Of a DNA stretch of 64,000 bases, positions 46,462-58,399 are shown in pieces; within the stretch, counting starts at the first letter, position 1, and each line of letters starts with the position of its first letter. Origin of the DNA: Antedon mediterranea (lineage: Eukaryota; Echinodermata; Crinoidea; Comatulida; Antedonidae); contig NC_092672.1 of the NCBI RefSeq assembly GCF_964355755.1, forward strand, positions 21,760,501 through 21,824,500. The letters run 5' to 3'. Both the position numbers and the translations under genes were made by a program. Under the pieces are notes generated by a model. That model was not told the origin of the DNA, ran no database searches, and worked only from the letters and a program-made list of their open reading frames with translations.

Positions 46462-49400
46462 ATATTATTTGGTGCCATCATATATCAACATCAATATAGG
46501 CTATGTAGAATCTGTAGCAAAACTAGCATAGATATGACTAATTGTGCTTTTAATCAAATACTATAAAATAAAAATAGAGAATATTTAATCTTCTTTTAAT
46601 GAATCACACAATCAAGTGTCAAATTGTATTCAGAGATTTATTGAAAATTATGGTTTTAATTAATCTTTACCCAATTTGTAATAATAATGCTAAACAAAAT
46701 AGGGTGAAGTTTAAACAACTTAGTGTATAAGTCATTTTTCAACTGTTATTTTCTACTTGATACTAGATTGTACCACGTCACAATGTTAGCAAACTTCCTG
46801 CTTTGTAGCCATACTTGAATTAAATGCCACTATCATTCCAAAATAGGGATAGGCTGCTGTGTAGTGTTCACACGTTCAGTTTTGAAATTCACTAGTAAAT
46901 GATAAACCTTAGTTTCTGTCTATAATAGCATTACTCCTAAAACAGCATATTAATATATGATATATATATATAAATATTTGAGAATTTGAATTTTCAATCT
47001 ATTTCATATTTTCAAGAATCTGATGAGCATGACAAGTTAACAATATGAATTGCATTACATTAGATTCAAAAGAAATCATCATTATCAAATATGGAGAAAA
47101 GAGGGACTTGCCTTCATTTTAAAATTAGTTTGTCATAACATGTTTATATACAGCCATGAAAAATAGGAATACCAATACCAAACATATAAAAAGATGGGAT
47201 TTATAATTGAATGAATAGAGCACTCAAACAGACAGAGGAAACATTTTTGTTTTTGGTTATGCATTTTGTTTACCTTCAATACCCACATTCTGGGTTTCAG
47301 TAGTATATTTATGTTTTCAGTTCATATTTTATGCATACAAAATTGAGAACCACCAATTCATCACCATTTACACTTACATTAAAGCAAGAATTATTATTTT
47401 AGTATTTTGTTATGATGAACTAATATAATTTTATTTAAACCAATTTCAGATAAAGCTATGCATAGAAATCTTTTGAATTGCAATAAATAAACGCATGACC
47501 TTTTTGTACAACATTTAAAAAAGGCATTATAGTGAACAAAAACTATGATGCCAAGTTGGTGCTCTTGGCAGAAATTTGTTTCAAGATTGTTGTATTTTCT
47601 TGAAAAATCAGTAGATCAGAAATATTTAAAAAACAATAATTAAAATGAAGTTGCAACAATTTGATTATCATGGAATGTACAAAAGCCCTAAACTCATACT
47701 TACAGTGAGAGCTCACACAGTAGACCCTATCATAGAGGCTTACACTATGTATCAAGGTCTACTCGCCCTAATTTGGCCAACATTTTCGGCAGCTAGAACT
47801 GTATTGGCCACGAAACATTAATTACATTACTCAAAATTTGCTCCACCTTAATTCTTAATTATACTAATTCATATTATAGTTATATGTTTCAAATGAAAAA
47901 ATGGATAGCTAAGATTGTTTTAAATTTTAAGAAATGCAGAGAATAAGCATAATAATTATATTTGAACATAATGAACAACTACCTTTTTAGGTAGTCTTTA
48001 TTGTACATTTTTAATATCCTAGATGTTGGTAAAGTACTTTGGAAGAATCCTCTCTCACTTCTCATCTGTTGTGCTGGCATACATATTTTATTTGTTTTAT
48101 TCTTTGACTTCATTTATATATTATTTTTTATTTATTTATTGTCAATTGTGAAACATTCTAAGCATACCATTATTTTAAAACATTTTCTTATCTTATTTTA
48201 TGCAATGTTTTTATATTCTTCAATTTTCAACAACAGCTAGCTATTTAAAAAAGAAAGAAAGTTGATTGAATATAATTATATGTAATTTTTTCATAAAATT
48301 CAGTTGATGATCACTGGTTTAAAAAAATGAAATAGTTAATACAGTATTTAAAATGAATTAATGAAAACAATTATGCATTTCTTCAGTGGCCGCAAATCGT
48401 AACTGGCTGGCCTCTTAATTTATTTTAAATTCAGGTTTTTCAAAATGTAACTTTATCAATAAAATGATCCAATATTGGGAAATAAGTAAATAATATTCTA
48501 ATTTTAGCTATTAATTATGTGAAAATCATTACATTTCAGGCCTCTAATCAGTCTCTGGCATACTTATTACAGTAGTAACTTTATTAAAACAAACACAAGA
48601 TTGACATGATGATATGTTTGTCGCGAAAGCATAACGGTGTATTTCCTATCAGAAAGTTTTTAAATGAGATAATGTTCCTCAAAATGTCTAGACTATAAAA
48701 TGTTCACTATAACAATTTGTCCTGATCAATTTTAAATTTGAGTGCTAAATAAAACTTGTCTGCTAAATCTAAAAAGTTTTCTTCATCTTTCTGAGATAAA
48801 ACATTATTTGAATGTCTTTCTGATGAATTTGACAGTAAAACAAAGGTAATTTCATTGCAAACCCTTGTTTATATCACCATGGTTAAAGACCGTTTTAAAG
48901 AAGACTCAATAGGCCAAATTTGTTTTTGTTACGTTTCATGTCCAGGATTTGAATTTTTTATTTTTTATTTGAGAAATGTACAAAATATGTGAAAGATGGT
49001 CTTACAGTTCAGTTGTGTTACATACCTTAGAGTGCGTAATAAATCCTTCATTTTGGTTTTTTTATTACCATTAAAATATACAATGTAGCTAATAGATTAA
49101 AAAGTCATCCATCTCCAAAATTTGATTATGAAGGAAATGTGAAACTAATTAACAATTTGTTTTTATTTATTTTATCTTTCATATGTTATTATTCTATGAT
49201 TTATATTATACTACAGCTTGTGTATCTCTCAGTGTTCCTTCTTCTTTTTTTTAAATTAATTCCCTTTTGCAGCAATGTCAAATACCTACGTACTTTAATT
49301 ATTATTTACAAACTTTCTTATTTACAAACGCCGGTAAAATCATAACTAAGTTTGTTTACACTTGATATACTTACTTTCTGCAATGTAAATTATAATATTT

Positions 49401-50346
49401 AAAGTACATGCGGAACAATAAAGTTAAATTGATTAATCATTAATACTCCTCACACTTTAATATTTAAATTTATTAATCAAATACTGTAATTTAATAATAT
49501 TGATAATGTGCCAAATTGTTAAGTTAAATTGAGATTTGCTATTCTCTTAAAAACAAAAAACCAATATATTCTTAGGCTAAATCTTTCATAATTGATTTTA
49601 AATTGTATTTTTAAGTGTATATGGTCATTATTACAGTTATGATCATACTTCAGTTGAAAATAATTTCCATTAAACAATTCTATAAGAGAAGAAGCACACT
49701 ACGTGCAATAGCTTACCAGTATTTTCAGGTAATTCATTGAAATTATATCCTGCATTAATATCATTGCAATTTATTTATTTTTTTATTTATTCAATTTCTG
49801 CCATATACATAACAAAGAAGACAAAACATTGTTATAAAAGGAGGCACGGAAAGACCAAACAGGTGCTAAACACCTATGCTAGTTGGTCAATCCAGAACAG
49901 AGAAAAATAAATAAATTACGTTCTACAATAACAGCATCGACAAGAAAGCGACCAACTACACACATTTTCAATATCAAAATTATTATACTACTATATAATT
50001 TGAATTCAAGCAAATTATGTAGTTAGACAGGGGTAATAATGTCAGCTGCATTACATCAAATCAAGACATTTTAATACAATCACACTGCTAGAAACAATGG
50101 TCAATCCAATTAATTGTGGTACCAATATGTCCCTCATAAAGAATGGAAAAATAATAATAATGGATAAATAAATCACATATAACTTAAAAATCATAGCACA
50201 TGGGCGGTACTCACCAATTTTCATATTTGTTGCTCATGCCAAAATGTAAAACCACTAATGCTAGAGAATTTATTTGTTACAGACTTATGGCAAAATCAGC
50301 ATTGTATTAAACTATCACATGGAAGTTTTCAAATATTATATACTAT
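46462..50346. other. Non-coding stretch, 3.9 kb
   Basis: AT-rich sequence with no exon or transposon end that I can define. GCACACTACGTGCAATAGCT near 49694 recurs from 21241, so a small dispersed repeat is present there. Hydrophobic short frames (48001-48240, 49139-49345) are what T-rich DNA gives by chance. A LINE-like scrap (HGAIKLWNA) near 50445 borders the foldback element. Confidence 0.5.
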
Positions 50347-50423
50347 GGCCCTATTTCTGCTGCCAAGAATATACACACTGTATATTATTTTATATGGTAT
50401 TTTTGTGGCAGCAGAAATGGGTC
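50347..50423. mobile_element. 77-bp palindromic MITE-like element, copy 2
   Basis: GGCCCTATTTCTGCTGCC at the left and GGCAGCAGAAATGGGTC at the right are inverted complements with few mismatches, around a GTATATTATTTTATAT core. Its outer sequence matches the element at 12098. No target duplication is certain. The whole is small enough to be a folded stem. Confidence 0.65.
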
Positions 50424-50500
50424 TCATAAAAAATATACTGTATAAACATGGAGCTATAAAATTATGGAACGCCTCCTCTGCCTTCAGTTCACATTTATCA

Positions 50501-50936
50501 TGCAGTACACACCAATCGTCATGCAGTACACACCAATCGTCACGCAGTACACACCAATGGTCATGCACTACACACCAATCGTCATGCAGTACACACCAAT
50601 CGTCATGCAGTACACACCAAACATCATGCAGTACACACCAATCGTCATGCAGTACACACCAATCGTCATGCAGTACACACCAATCGTCATGCAGTACACA
50701 CCAATCGTCATGCAGTACACACCAATGGTCATGCAGTACACACCAATTGTCATGCAGTACACACCAATCGTCATGCAGTACACACCAATCGTCGTTCACA
50801 TTTATCATGCAGTACACACCAATCGTCATGCAGTACACACCAATCGTCATGCAGTACACACCAAACATCATGCAGTACACACCAATTGTCATGCAGTACA
50901 CACCAATCGTCATGCAGTACACACCAATCATCATGC
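50501..50936 (+). repeat. 21-bp tandem array, left arm
   Basis: About 20 units of TGCAGTACACACCAATCGTCA (21 bp), varying mainly at the CG of CAATCGTC: CAATGGTC, CAATTGTC and CAAACATC variants are dispersed among the units. A GTTCACATTTATCA insertion interrupts the array near 50794. Confidence 0.95.
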
Positions 50937-51015
50937 AGTCAAATATTGCGTAATTTATACCGCCACCTATCGACAAAATCGAATATCACGTGAGGTTTAT
51001 TAGACGGCTGTAAAA

Positions 51016-51196
51016 CTAAGACTATTTAAACTTCTTTTATGGAATTCAATAATTGCAATGGCCTCCTAGCCGCGCCTGTGTCTCGCATAATAAATTATTG
51101 TATATATAAAAAACAGAGCATTCACAGAGATGTGTAGCGGTTAAAATAAGTACAGTATGTCAAACATAAAAGAAATCTTAGAGTCGATGGCCTAAT
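51016..51196. other. Unique centre of the foldback element
   Basis: 181 bp without coding sequence. It includes GCCGCGCCTGTGTCTCGC (51070-51087). It gives no hint of a mobilising gene, so mobility would depend on a factor encoded elsewhere. Confidence 0.6.
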
Positions 51197-51272
51197 TTTA
51201 CAGCCGTCTAATAAACGTCACATGATATTCGATTTTGTCGATAGGTGGCGGTATAAATTACGCAATATTTCA

Positions 51273-51636
51273 CTGCATGACGATTGGTGTGTACTGCATG
51301 ACGATTGGTGTGTACTGCATGACAATTGGTGTGTACTGCATGACCATTGGCGTGTACTGCATGATGTTTGGTGTGTACTGCATGACGATTGGTGTGTACT
51401 GCATGATGTTTGGTGTGTACTGCATGACGATTGGTGTGTACTGCATGACCATTGGTGTGTACTGCATGACGATTGGTGTGTACTGCATGACCATTGGTGT
51501 GTACTGCATGATAAATGTGAACGACGATTGGTGTGTACTGCATGACCATTGGTGTGTACTGCATGACCATTGGTGTGTACTGCATGACCATTGGTGTGTA
51601 CTGCATGACGATTGGTGTGTACTGCATGACCATTGT
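51273..51636 (-). repeat. 21-bp tandem array, right arm
   Basis: About 17 units, reverse complement of the left array (GACGATTGGTGTGTACTGCAT), with the same GATT/CATT/AATT/GTTT variants and the same GATAAATGTGAAC interruption near 51510. Variant order differs from the left arm, so unit gain and loss has continued since the inversion. Confidence 0.95.
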
Positions 51637-52137
51637 TGTGCTGCCCTCGATAACGGTCGCGTCTTCTAGACAGCCAGATAACCAAATAAGACACTAGATG
51701 TACATATAGTTAGAGTTTCGTTACTAACGTTTATTATGCGTCGTATCGTAGTATATTATATTGGTAAAACTGTGGAGGATTACAAAGAAAAACATTATCT
51801 AGACTACATTAAAAATAGCAATACAGCGTACAAACATTGTATTTAGCTGTTTAAGCAAAAAAGGTAACGTAAATGCTAATCATATATAACTGCTATACTA
51901 ACCTAAATTAATTAATATCTTTAATTGCTATAACATTTCAACAAAGGTTTAGGCATCAATGGTAGAATTATGCCTTATATGCATTAAGACTAGGAATGAA
52001 TTAACAATAAATCATCGTCCTAGATTGTAGACTGTAATTATTAAAATAGATACTGTACATGTATAGCCAGTACTATATAAAGTAGTAACTTGATTAAATA
52101 ATATATATGGACCTATATATGGCCTAATTAAAAGTTA
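51637..52137. other. Short non-coding stretch between foldback element and megasatellite
   Basis: AT-rich; I see nothing definable. Confidence 0.5.
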
Positions 52138-53814
52138 AAATAACAATTATAAACTAGAATTTAATTCGTCACTTTGACGAATTATAGGTGATCATTTTTA
52201 TCATTTTAATGACATTTATTTTTTTTAAACATGTGCGTTATACATTAGTTAGTTAATACCATAAAAATGAGGTCAAAATTGTCGAATCTGAATCGTTGAT
52301 TTCTTGATCAGAGAGTTTTATCAAAGAACTTGTAATGTTATAAGTTCTTGGGTTTTATCCATTCAGCAGTTGGTTGTTTTTTGTGATGGACCACGACAAT
52401 GAGGGTGTCATCACCTTTTCAGAGTCAGAGCCATATATTTATATGAAACAACTACTTTTTAAATTGTACAGTATATACTGTATATCTATATACAGTGTAG
52501 CATAGGTGAAATTACGGGACCCAAATCATGTTCTAATTTTTTGGTATGATGGAATTATCAAAATAAACTCAAAGATGACAATTTCGAAAGATAATGAATT
52601 GAGCAAATAAATATAAGAATTGGAAGAGAATCTGGCACGTAGAAGCGCTGTGCGCGCTCTTTGAAATTTGTATAACTTTGACGAAAAAGATGAAAAAACT
52701 ACTTTTTAACTTCATCTGGCCATATGTTAACGTCACAACATCCGATAGGCTTGGTTTTTATATGAATTCATATCTACATTTCATCAGCTTTCTTAATAAA
52801 TTATAATCATCAAGGTAACCTTCAATTCTGAAGAGCTGTAAGATATTCAATTTACGGCGAAGGTGAAATTACACCACCTACGTTATTCAAGTTTTTACGC
52901 GTGATGACGTCATCAAAATGACAACACTGACAACTTATGAGAAAGATAAATAATTAAGCAAGCACACACTGAAATTTGTGCGAAAATCGAGGTCAAATAG
53001 CGGAGATGCGCTCTATTGAATGTGATAACCTACACAAAACGGAAAAAAATCCTAATTGTTAAATTCAAGTGGCCTTTTGATGACGTAATACCATTTTGTA
53101 CGTCTAATGTGTATACACATTTATATCTACAACTCAATGGCTTCCCGAATAAGTTAAAAAACTTAGGGGTCATCGTACATTCTGAAGAGTTATTTTCATT
53201 TTAAAAAAGACATATTTTTCACCATTTTCAGAACTTTTGTGAAATAAATGTGCGCATTTTGTCATTTTTAACGTGCTCGTATACCGTTATTTTAAGTCGG
53301 AATGGACTCAAGATCAGTGAATGTACTAAGAATTGTGAGTAGAATGTGATTTATACATCAAATTTCATTTTTTACGCCTTCTCAGAATCGCGTACGCAAA
53401 AACGTGTTTTTGCGCAGTAATTTTTTGAAACACGCAAATGGCCTAATTCATGCTCTAAGTTGATCAAAACTTAATTTTGAGCTTTTTAAATTTTTAACGC
53501 GCGATTTCACGCACATGACCTTGAAACGCACAAGTTTTTATTTGTTAATATTTTTACCCTTCACCTGAAGTTTACGTATAGTGAATTTTCTTGATATGTG
53601 ATAAAGAGTTAGGGAGATATGATTGATAGTGTGATTTCACAAAATCGCGTATACGTGACGTCACGGATGAGTGATCACGCTGAAAAGCTTATTATGGCTA
53701 AGTTAAAGTATTTGAAAGACATTGTGAAATTTTTATGATCATTGTTATTCAACTTTTTGAGATAATTGACGAACAAAAAGTGTACAGAAAGAAGAATAAT
53801 AACAACTAGAATTT
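52138..53814 (+). repeat. Megasatellite unit 1, subfamily A (divergent 5' part)
   Basis: It opens with hairpin stem AATTCGTCA and loop CTT (52163-52183), then AGGTGATCATTTT. Positions 52262-52460 do not align with the other A units, and the unit is about 126 bp longer, as expected for the edge unit of an array. From TATACTGTATATCTATATAC onward it aligns with units 2, 7 and 8. Confidence 0.85.
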
Positions 53815-55346
53815 AATTCGTCACTTTGACGAATTATAGGTGATCATTTTTATCATTTTAATGAAATTAACATTGTTTAAACATGCACGTACGTTAACAT
53901 ACCATCGTAAAAAGTTGATGTACGCCATCCTATGACATGATGCATATACACTTATAGCGCTGAGTGGTGCCTATTATGTGTCATATACAATATGTACAGT
54001 ATTTACTGTATATCTATATACAGTGTAGCATAGGTAAAATTATGGGACCCACATCATGTTCTAATTTTTTGTTATGATGGAATTATCAAAATAAACTCGA
54101 AGATTACAATTTCGAAAGATAATGAATTGAGCAAATAAATATAAGGATTGGAAGAGAATTTGACACGTAGAAGCGCAATGCGTGCTCTTTGAAATTTGTA
54201 TAACTTCGACTAAAGAAATTTAAAAACTACGTTTTAACTTCAACTGGCCATATTATAACATCACAACATCCGATAGGCTTAATTTTTATATGAATTCATA
54301 TCTACATTTTATCAGCTTTCATGATAAGTTATAATCTTCAAGGTTACCTTTAATTCTGAAGAGCTATAAGATATTCAAATGTATGGTGTAGCTGAAATTA
54401 CACGACCTAGGTTATTCAAGTTTTTACGCGTGATGACGTCATAAAAATAAAAATATTGACAACTCATGAGAAAGATAATTAATTGAGCAAGCACATACAA
54501 AAATTTGTGCAAAAATCGGGTTCAAATAACGGAGATGCGATCTTTTGAATGTGATAACCCACACAAAAAGATAAAAATTACTATTTTTGTAATTGAAGTG
54601 GCCATTTGATGACGTAATTCCATTTTGTACGTCTAATGTGTATATACATTTATATCTACAACTCAATGGCTTCCCGAATAAGTCAAAAAACTTAGGGGTC
54701 ATCGTGCATTCTGAAGAGTTATTTTCATTTTAAAAAAGACATATATTTCACCATTTTCAGAACTTTTGTGAAATTAATGTGCGCATTTTGTCTTTTTTAA
54801 TGTGCTCGTATACCGTTATTTTAAGTCGGACTGGACTCAAAATCGGAGAATGTACTAAGGATTGTGTGTAGAATGTGATGTATACATCAACTTTCATTTT
54901 TTACGCTTTTTAAGGATTGCGTGCGCAAAAACGTAATTTTGCGCAGTAATTTTTTGAAACACGCAAATGGCCTAATTCATGCTCTAAGTTGATCAAAACT
55001 TAATTTTGAGCTTTTTAAAATCTTTACGCGCGATTTCACGCGCATGACCTTGAGACGCGCGAGTTTTTATTTGCTAATATTTTTTACCTTGACCTGAAAT
55101 TTACGCGTAGAGAATTTCATAAATATGTGATAATCAATTATGGACATATGATTGATAATGTGATTTCACAAAATCGCGTATACGTGACGTCACGGTTGAG
55201 TGACCACGCTGAAAAGCTTATTATGGCTAAGTTAAAGTATTTGAAAGACATTGTGAAATTTTTGTGATCATTGTTATTCAACTTTTTGAGATAATTGCTA
55301 AACAAAAGTGTACAGAAAGAAGAAGAATAATAACAACTAGACATGA
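53815..55346 (+). repeat. Megasatellite unit 2, subfamily A
   Basis: Standard-length A unit (1532 bp). Its 3' end runs GTACAGAAAGAAGAAGAATA to CTAG and then directly into the first B unit, with no terminal hairpin between them. Confidence 0.88.
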
Positions 55347-56873
55347 AACTCGTCACTTTGACGAGTTAGTTATCCGCACGACAAACGCCACGTGCACGTC
55401 ATACGCCACGTGCACGTCATACGTTGGAATAATGCACACAGAAAAAGATTATGGCATTATGATCTGAAAAATATGATATGTTGTTAGTGCTGAATTCTGT
55501 CAATTTTGTGTCAGTATAAACAGTATAATATGTATACATATTACATACAGTGCAGAATAGGTGAAATTATGGGACCCGCCATTTATTCATATTTTTAACA
55601 TGGCGACTGTATCAAAATAAACTCTAAGATAGCAATTTCGGAATGAAATTATCTCAGCAACAACATATTAACATGTAGAAGGTATTTGAATACGTAAAAT
55701 ATAGATGCGCGCTCTTTTAAATGCGATGAACTATGACGCAAAAGGTGAAAATACGACATTTTTTAGTCAACTGGCCATATGATGACGTCATAACAACTGA
55801 TTAGCAAAATTTTCACATGAATTCGTATCTACAATCCAATAGCTTCCAGAAAACGTTTTAATCATGATTATCACTTTTTATTCTTACGAGCTATAACAGA
55901 TTGAAATTTACTGTAAAGATGAAAATAAGTGACCCACGTTATTTGCCTTTTTAGACATGATGACGTCATAAAAATTTAAATATTTTTAACTCATGCGAAA
56001 GATAGTTGATTGACCTAGACAGTATTAAAATCTTGCAGAAAATGGAATACGGATAAGCGTGATGCGCTCCATTGAATGTTATGAGCAATGACGAAAGAGA
56101 AAAAAATCCTATATTTTGTATTCGTGTGGCCATACGATGACGTCACAATGTCCGGTTAGCCATATTGATCCATGATCCGATATCTACAACTCATCTACTT
56201 CCAGAATATGCCATCCACAAAAAGTTGACCGTCTAGTTTAGAAATTACGACTATTTAAAAAAAGGCATAATTTTCATGAATTTTGGAACTTTTTCATCAA
56301 AAACGCGCGTAAATTTTCCAATTCGATGTGCTCGTATGACGTAATTTAAAGTCACAAATGGTTTTAAAATGGTAAAATTACTCTAGAAGGCTGGAAAAAC
56401 ATAATTCATGAGAAAAAAAGATGTTTTTCACGGTACGTGGCCACCACGCGCGTAAAAAAATGCGTGCACGTGGGAATTTTTGACATGCGCAAAATGTCAT
56501 GAGTCGTGTAAAAAGTTGATTAAAAATTAATTTTACGCATTTTGAAACTTTAAATGCGCGTGCGCGCGTAACTTCTTGTAAAACATGCCATTTTTAATCC
56601 ATAAAAAGTTTGCACTTGATATGACTTAAATTTTCACAAAGTGTCAAAACTAAATTATGCTTGGTTTTTAGTCTATGAGCAATCATAAAAAATCATAAAA
56701 TCGCGCGTAAGTCACGTTGCGCAACTCTGACGTCATTCAAAAATAGGAGGTGCACAACTTCACGTAAATGCCCATATGTTGACAAAGTTATGAAATGTTA
56801 TGTTTACCCATTTTAGAGATACGCTCTGCACAAAAAGTGAGGGAGAAAGACAGAAGAATAATACTAGACATGT
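55347..56873 (+). repeat. Megasatellite unit 3, subfamily B1
   Basis: It opens with hairpin stem AACTCGTCA, loop CTT, followed by TAGTTATCCGCAC and ACGCCACGTGCACGTCATAC. TGACGTCA stands at 55783, 55961, 56138 and 56728. Confidence 0.88.
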
Positions 56874-58399
56874 AACTCGTCACTTTGACGAGTTTGGTTA
56901 TCCGCCGCGCAAGTGGTGCAACATTAACATTAAGGGGATAGGTTGAGGACAAAAGGAAGTGTTCACGTTGGCATTATGACCTGAACTGAAGAATATGATA
57001 TGTTGCTGAATTTTATTATTTAAATTCATATATTGTATACACAGTATAATCTGTATCCATATCACATACAGTGACATACATAGAATAGGTGAAATTACGG
57101 GACCCGCTATTTATTGCAATTTTTAACGTGTTGACGGTTTTAAAATGAAACGCGAAGTTAGCAATTCCGAAAGGAAATTATCTCAGCAACAACGTATTAG
57201 CATGTAGAAGAAATTTGAATACGTGAAATATTGATGCGCGCTCGTTTAAATGTAATGAATTATGACGCAAAAGATGAAAATACGACCTTTTTTATATAAC
57301 TGGCCATATGATGACGTCACAACATCCGATTGGCAACATTTTTACATAATTTCGTATCTAAAATTCAATAGCTTCCAGAAAAAGTTTTAATCGTGATTAT
57401 CACATTTTATTCTTACGAGCTATAACAGATTAAAATTTACTGTAAAGATGAAATTAATGCCACACGTGATTTAAATTTTTAGGCATGATGACGTCAAAAA
57501 AATTAAAATATTTTTAACTCATGCGAAAGATAGTTGATTGACCTAGACAATATCAAAATCGGGGTGAAAATGGAAAACGAATAAGTGGAGATGCGCTCTA
57601 TTCAATGTGATGAGCTATGACGAAAGATACAAAAATCCTAAATTTTATATTTGCGTGGCCATACGATGACGTCACAATGTCCGGTTAGCCATATCAATAC
57701 CTGATCCGATATCTACCACTCATCTACTTCCAGAATATGTCATCCACAAAAAATTGACCGTCTAGTTTAGAAATTACGACTGTTTAAAAAAAGGCATATT
57801 TTAAACGAATTTTTTAACCTTTTCATAAAAAACGCGCGCAAATTGTCCAATTCGACGTACTCGTATGACGTATCTTTAAGTCGAAATTGTTTAAAATTTG
57901 GTAAAATTACTAGAAAAGGCTGGAAAAACATAAATCACGCGAAAAAAATATGTTTTCAATGCTACGTGCGTACCGCACACGTAAAAATGTGCGCACGCGT
58001 GGGAATTTTTGACATGCTTAAAACGACCAGAAACGCGTAGAAAGTTGATTATAAATTAATTTTGCGCATTTTGAAATTTTAAATGCGCGTGCGCGCGTAA
58101 CTTTGTGTAAAACACGCAATTTTTTTTCAACATAAAGTTAGCGCATGATATAAATTAAACTTTTGCGAAGTTTCAAGTTGAAATGTTATTTGGTTTTCAA
58201 CATATGTTAAATACGAGAAAATCGTTAAATCGCGCGTACGTCACGTTGCGCAATTGCAAACATCATGAAAAGCTTCGCTTGACGACGTTACGTAAATGTC
58301 AATATGTTAAGATAGTTACCGAAATGTTATGTTTGCGAGTTTTAGAGAAAAGCGTTACACAAAAATCATACAGAAAGAAAGAAGAAAAACTAGACATGA
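56874..58399 (+). repeat. Megasatellite unit 4, subfamily B2
   Basis: It opens with the B hairpin followed by TTGGTTATCCGCCGCGCAAG and an insert-like GGGGATAGGTTGAGGACAAA. It is nearly identical to unit 6 over the first several hundred bases. TGACGTCA stands at 57312, 57489 and 57667. Confidence 0.88.

Larger units (their letters stand above)
50487..51636. mobile_element. Foldback (TU/FB-like) element with 21-bp sub-repeat arms
   Basis: Two inverted arms (50487-51015 and 51197-51636) surround a 181-bp centre. Each arm has an outer domain of tandem 21-bp units (ACACCAATCGTCATGCAGTA with one more base) and an inner non-repeated domain of about 78 bp. The inner domains are near identical, with about three mismatches, and hold TTTATACCGCCACCTATCGA. 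Both outer domains contain one interruption by GTTCACATTTATCA. This two-domain arm is the plan of Drosophila FB and sea-urchin TU foldback elements. Because 21 is a multiple of three, long MTIGVYC/SSCSTHQ frames (up to 231 codons) appear on both strands; they are by-products. Confidence 0.88.

Noticed and set aside
50464-51003. Heptad-repeat proteins on either strand
   Set aside because: The 21-bp satellite units leave several frames open at once on both strands; no single frame is favoured.
50487-51636. CRISPR array
   Set aside because: The 21-bp units are directly contiguous with no unique spacers, and the context is eukaryotic.
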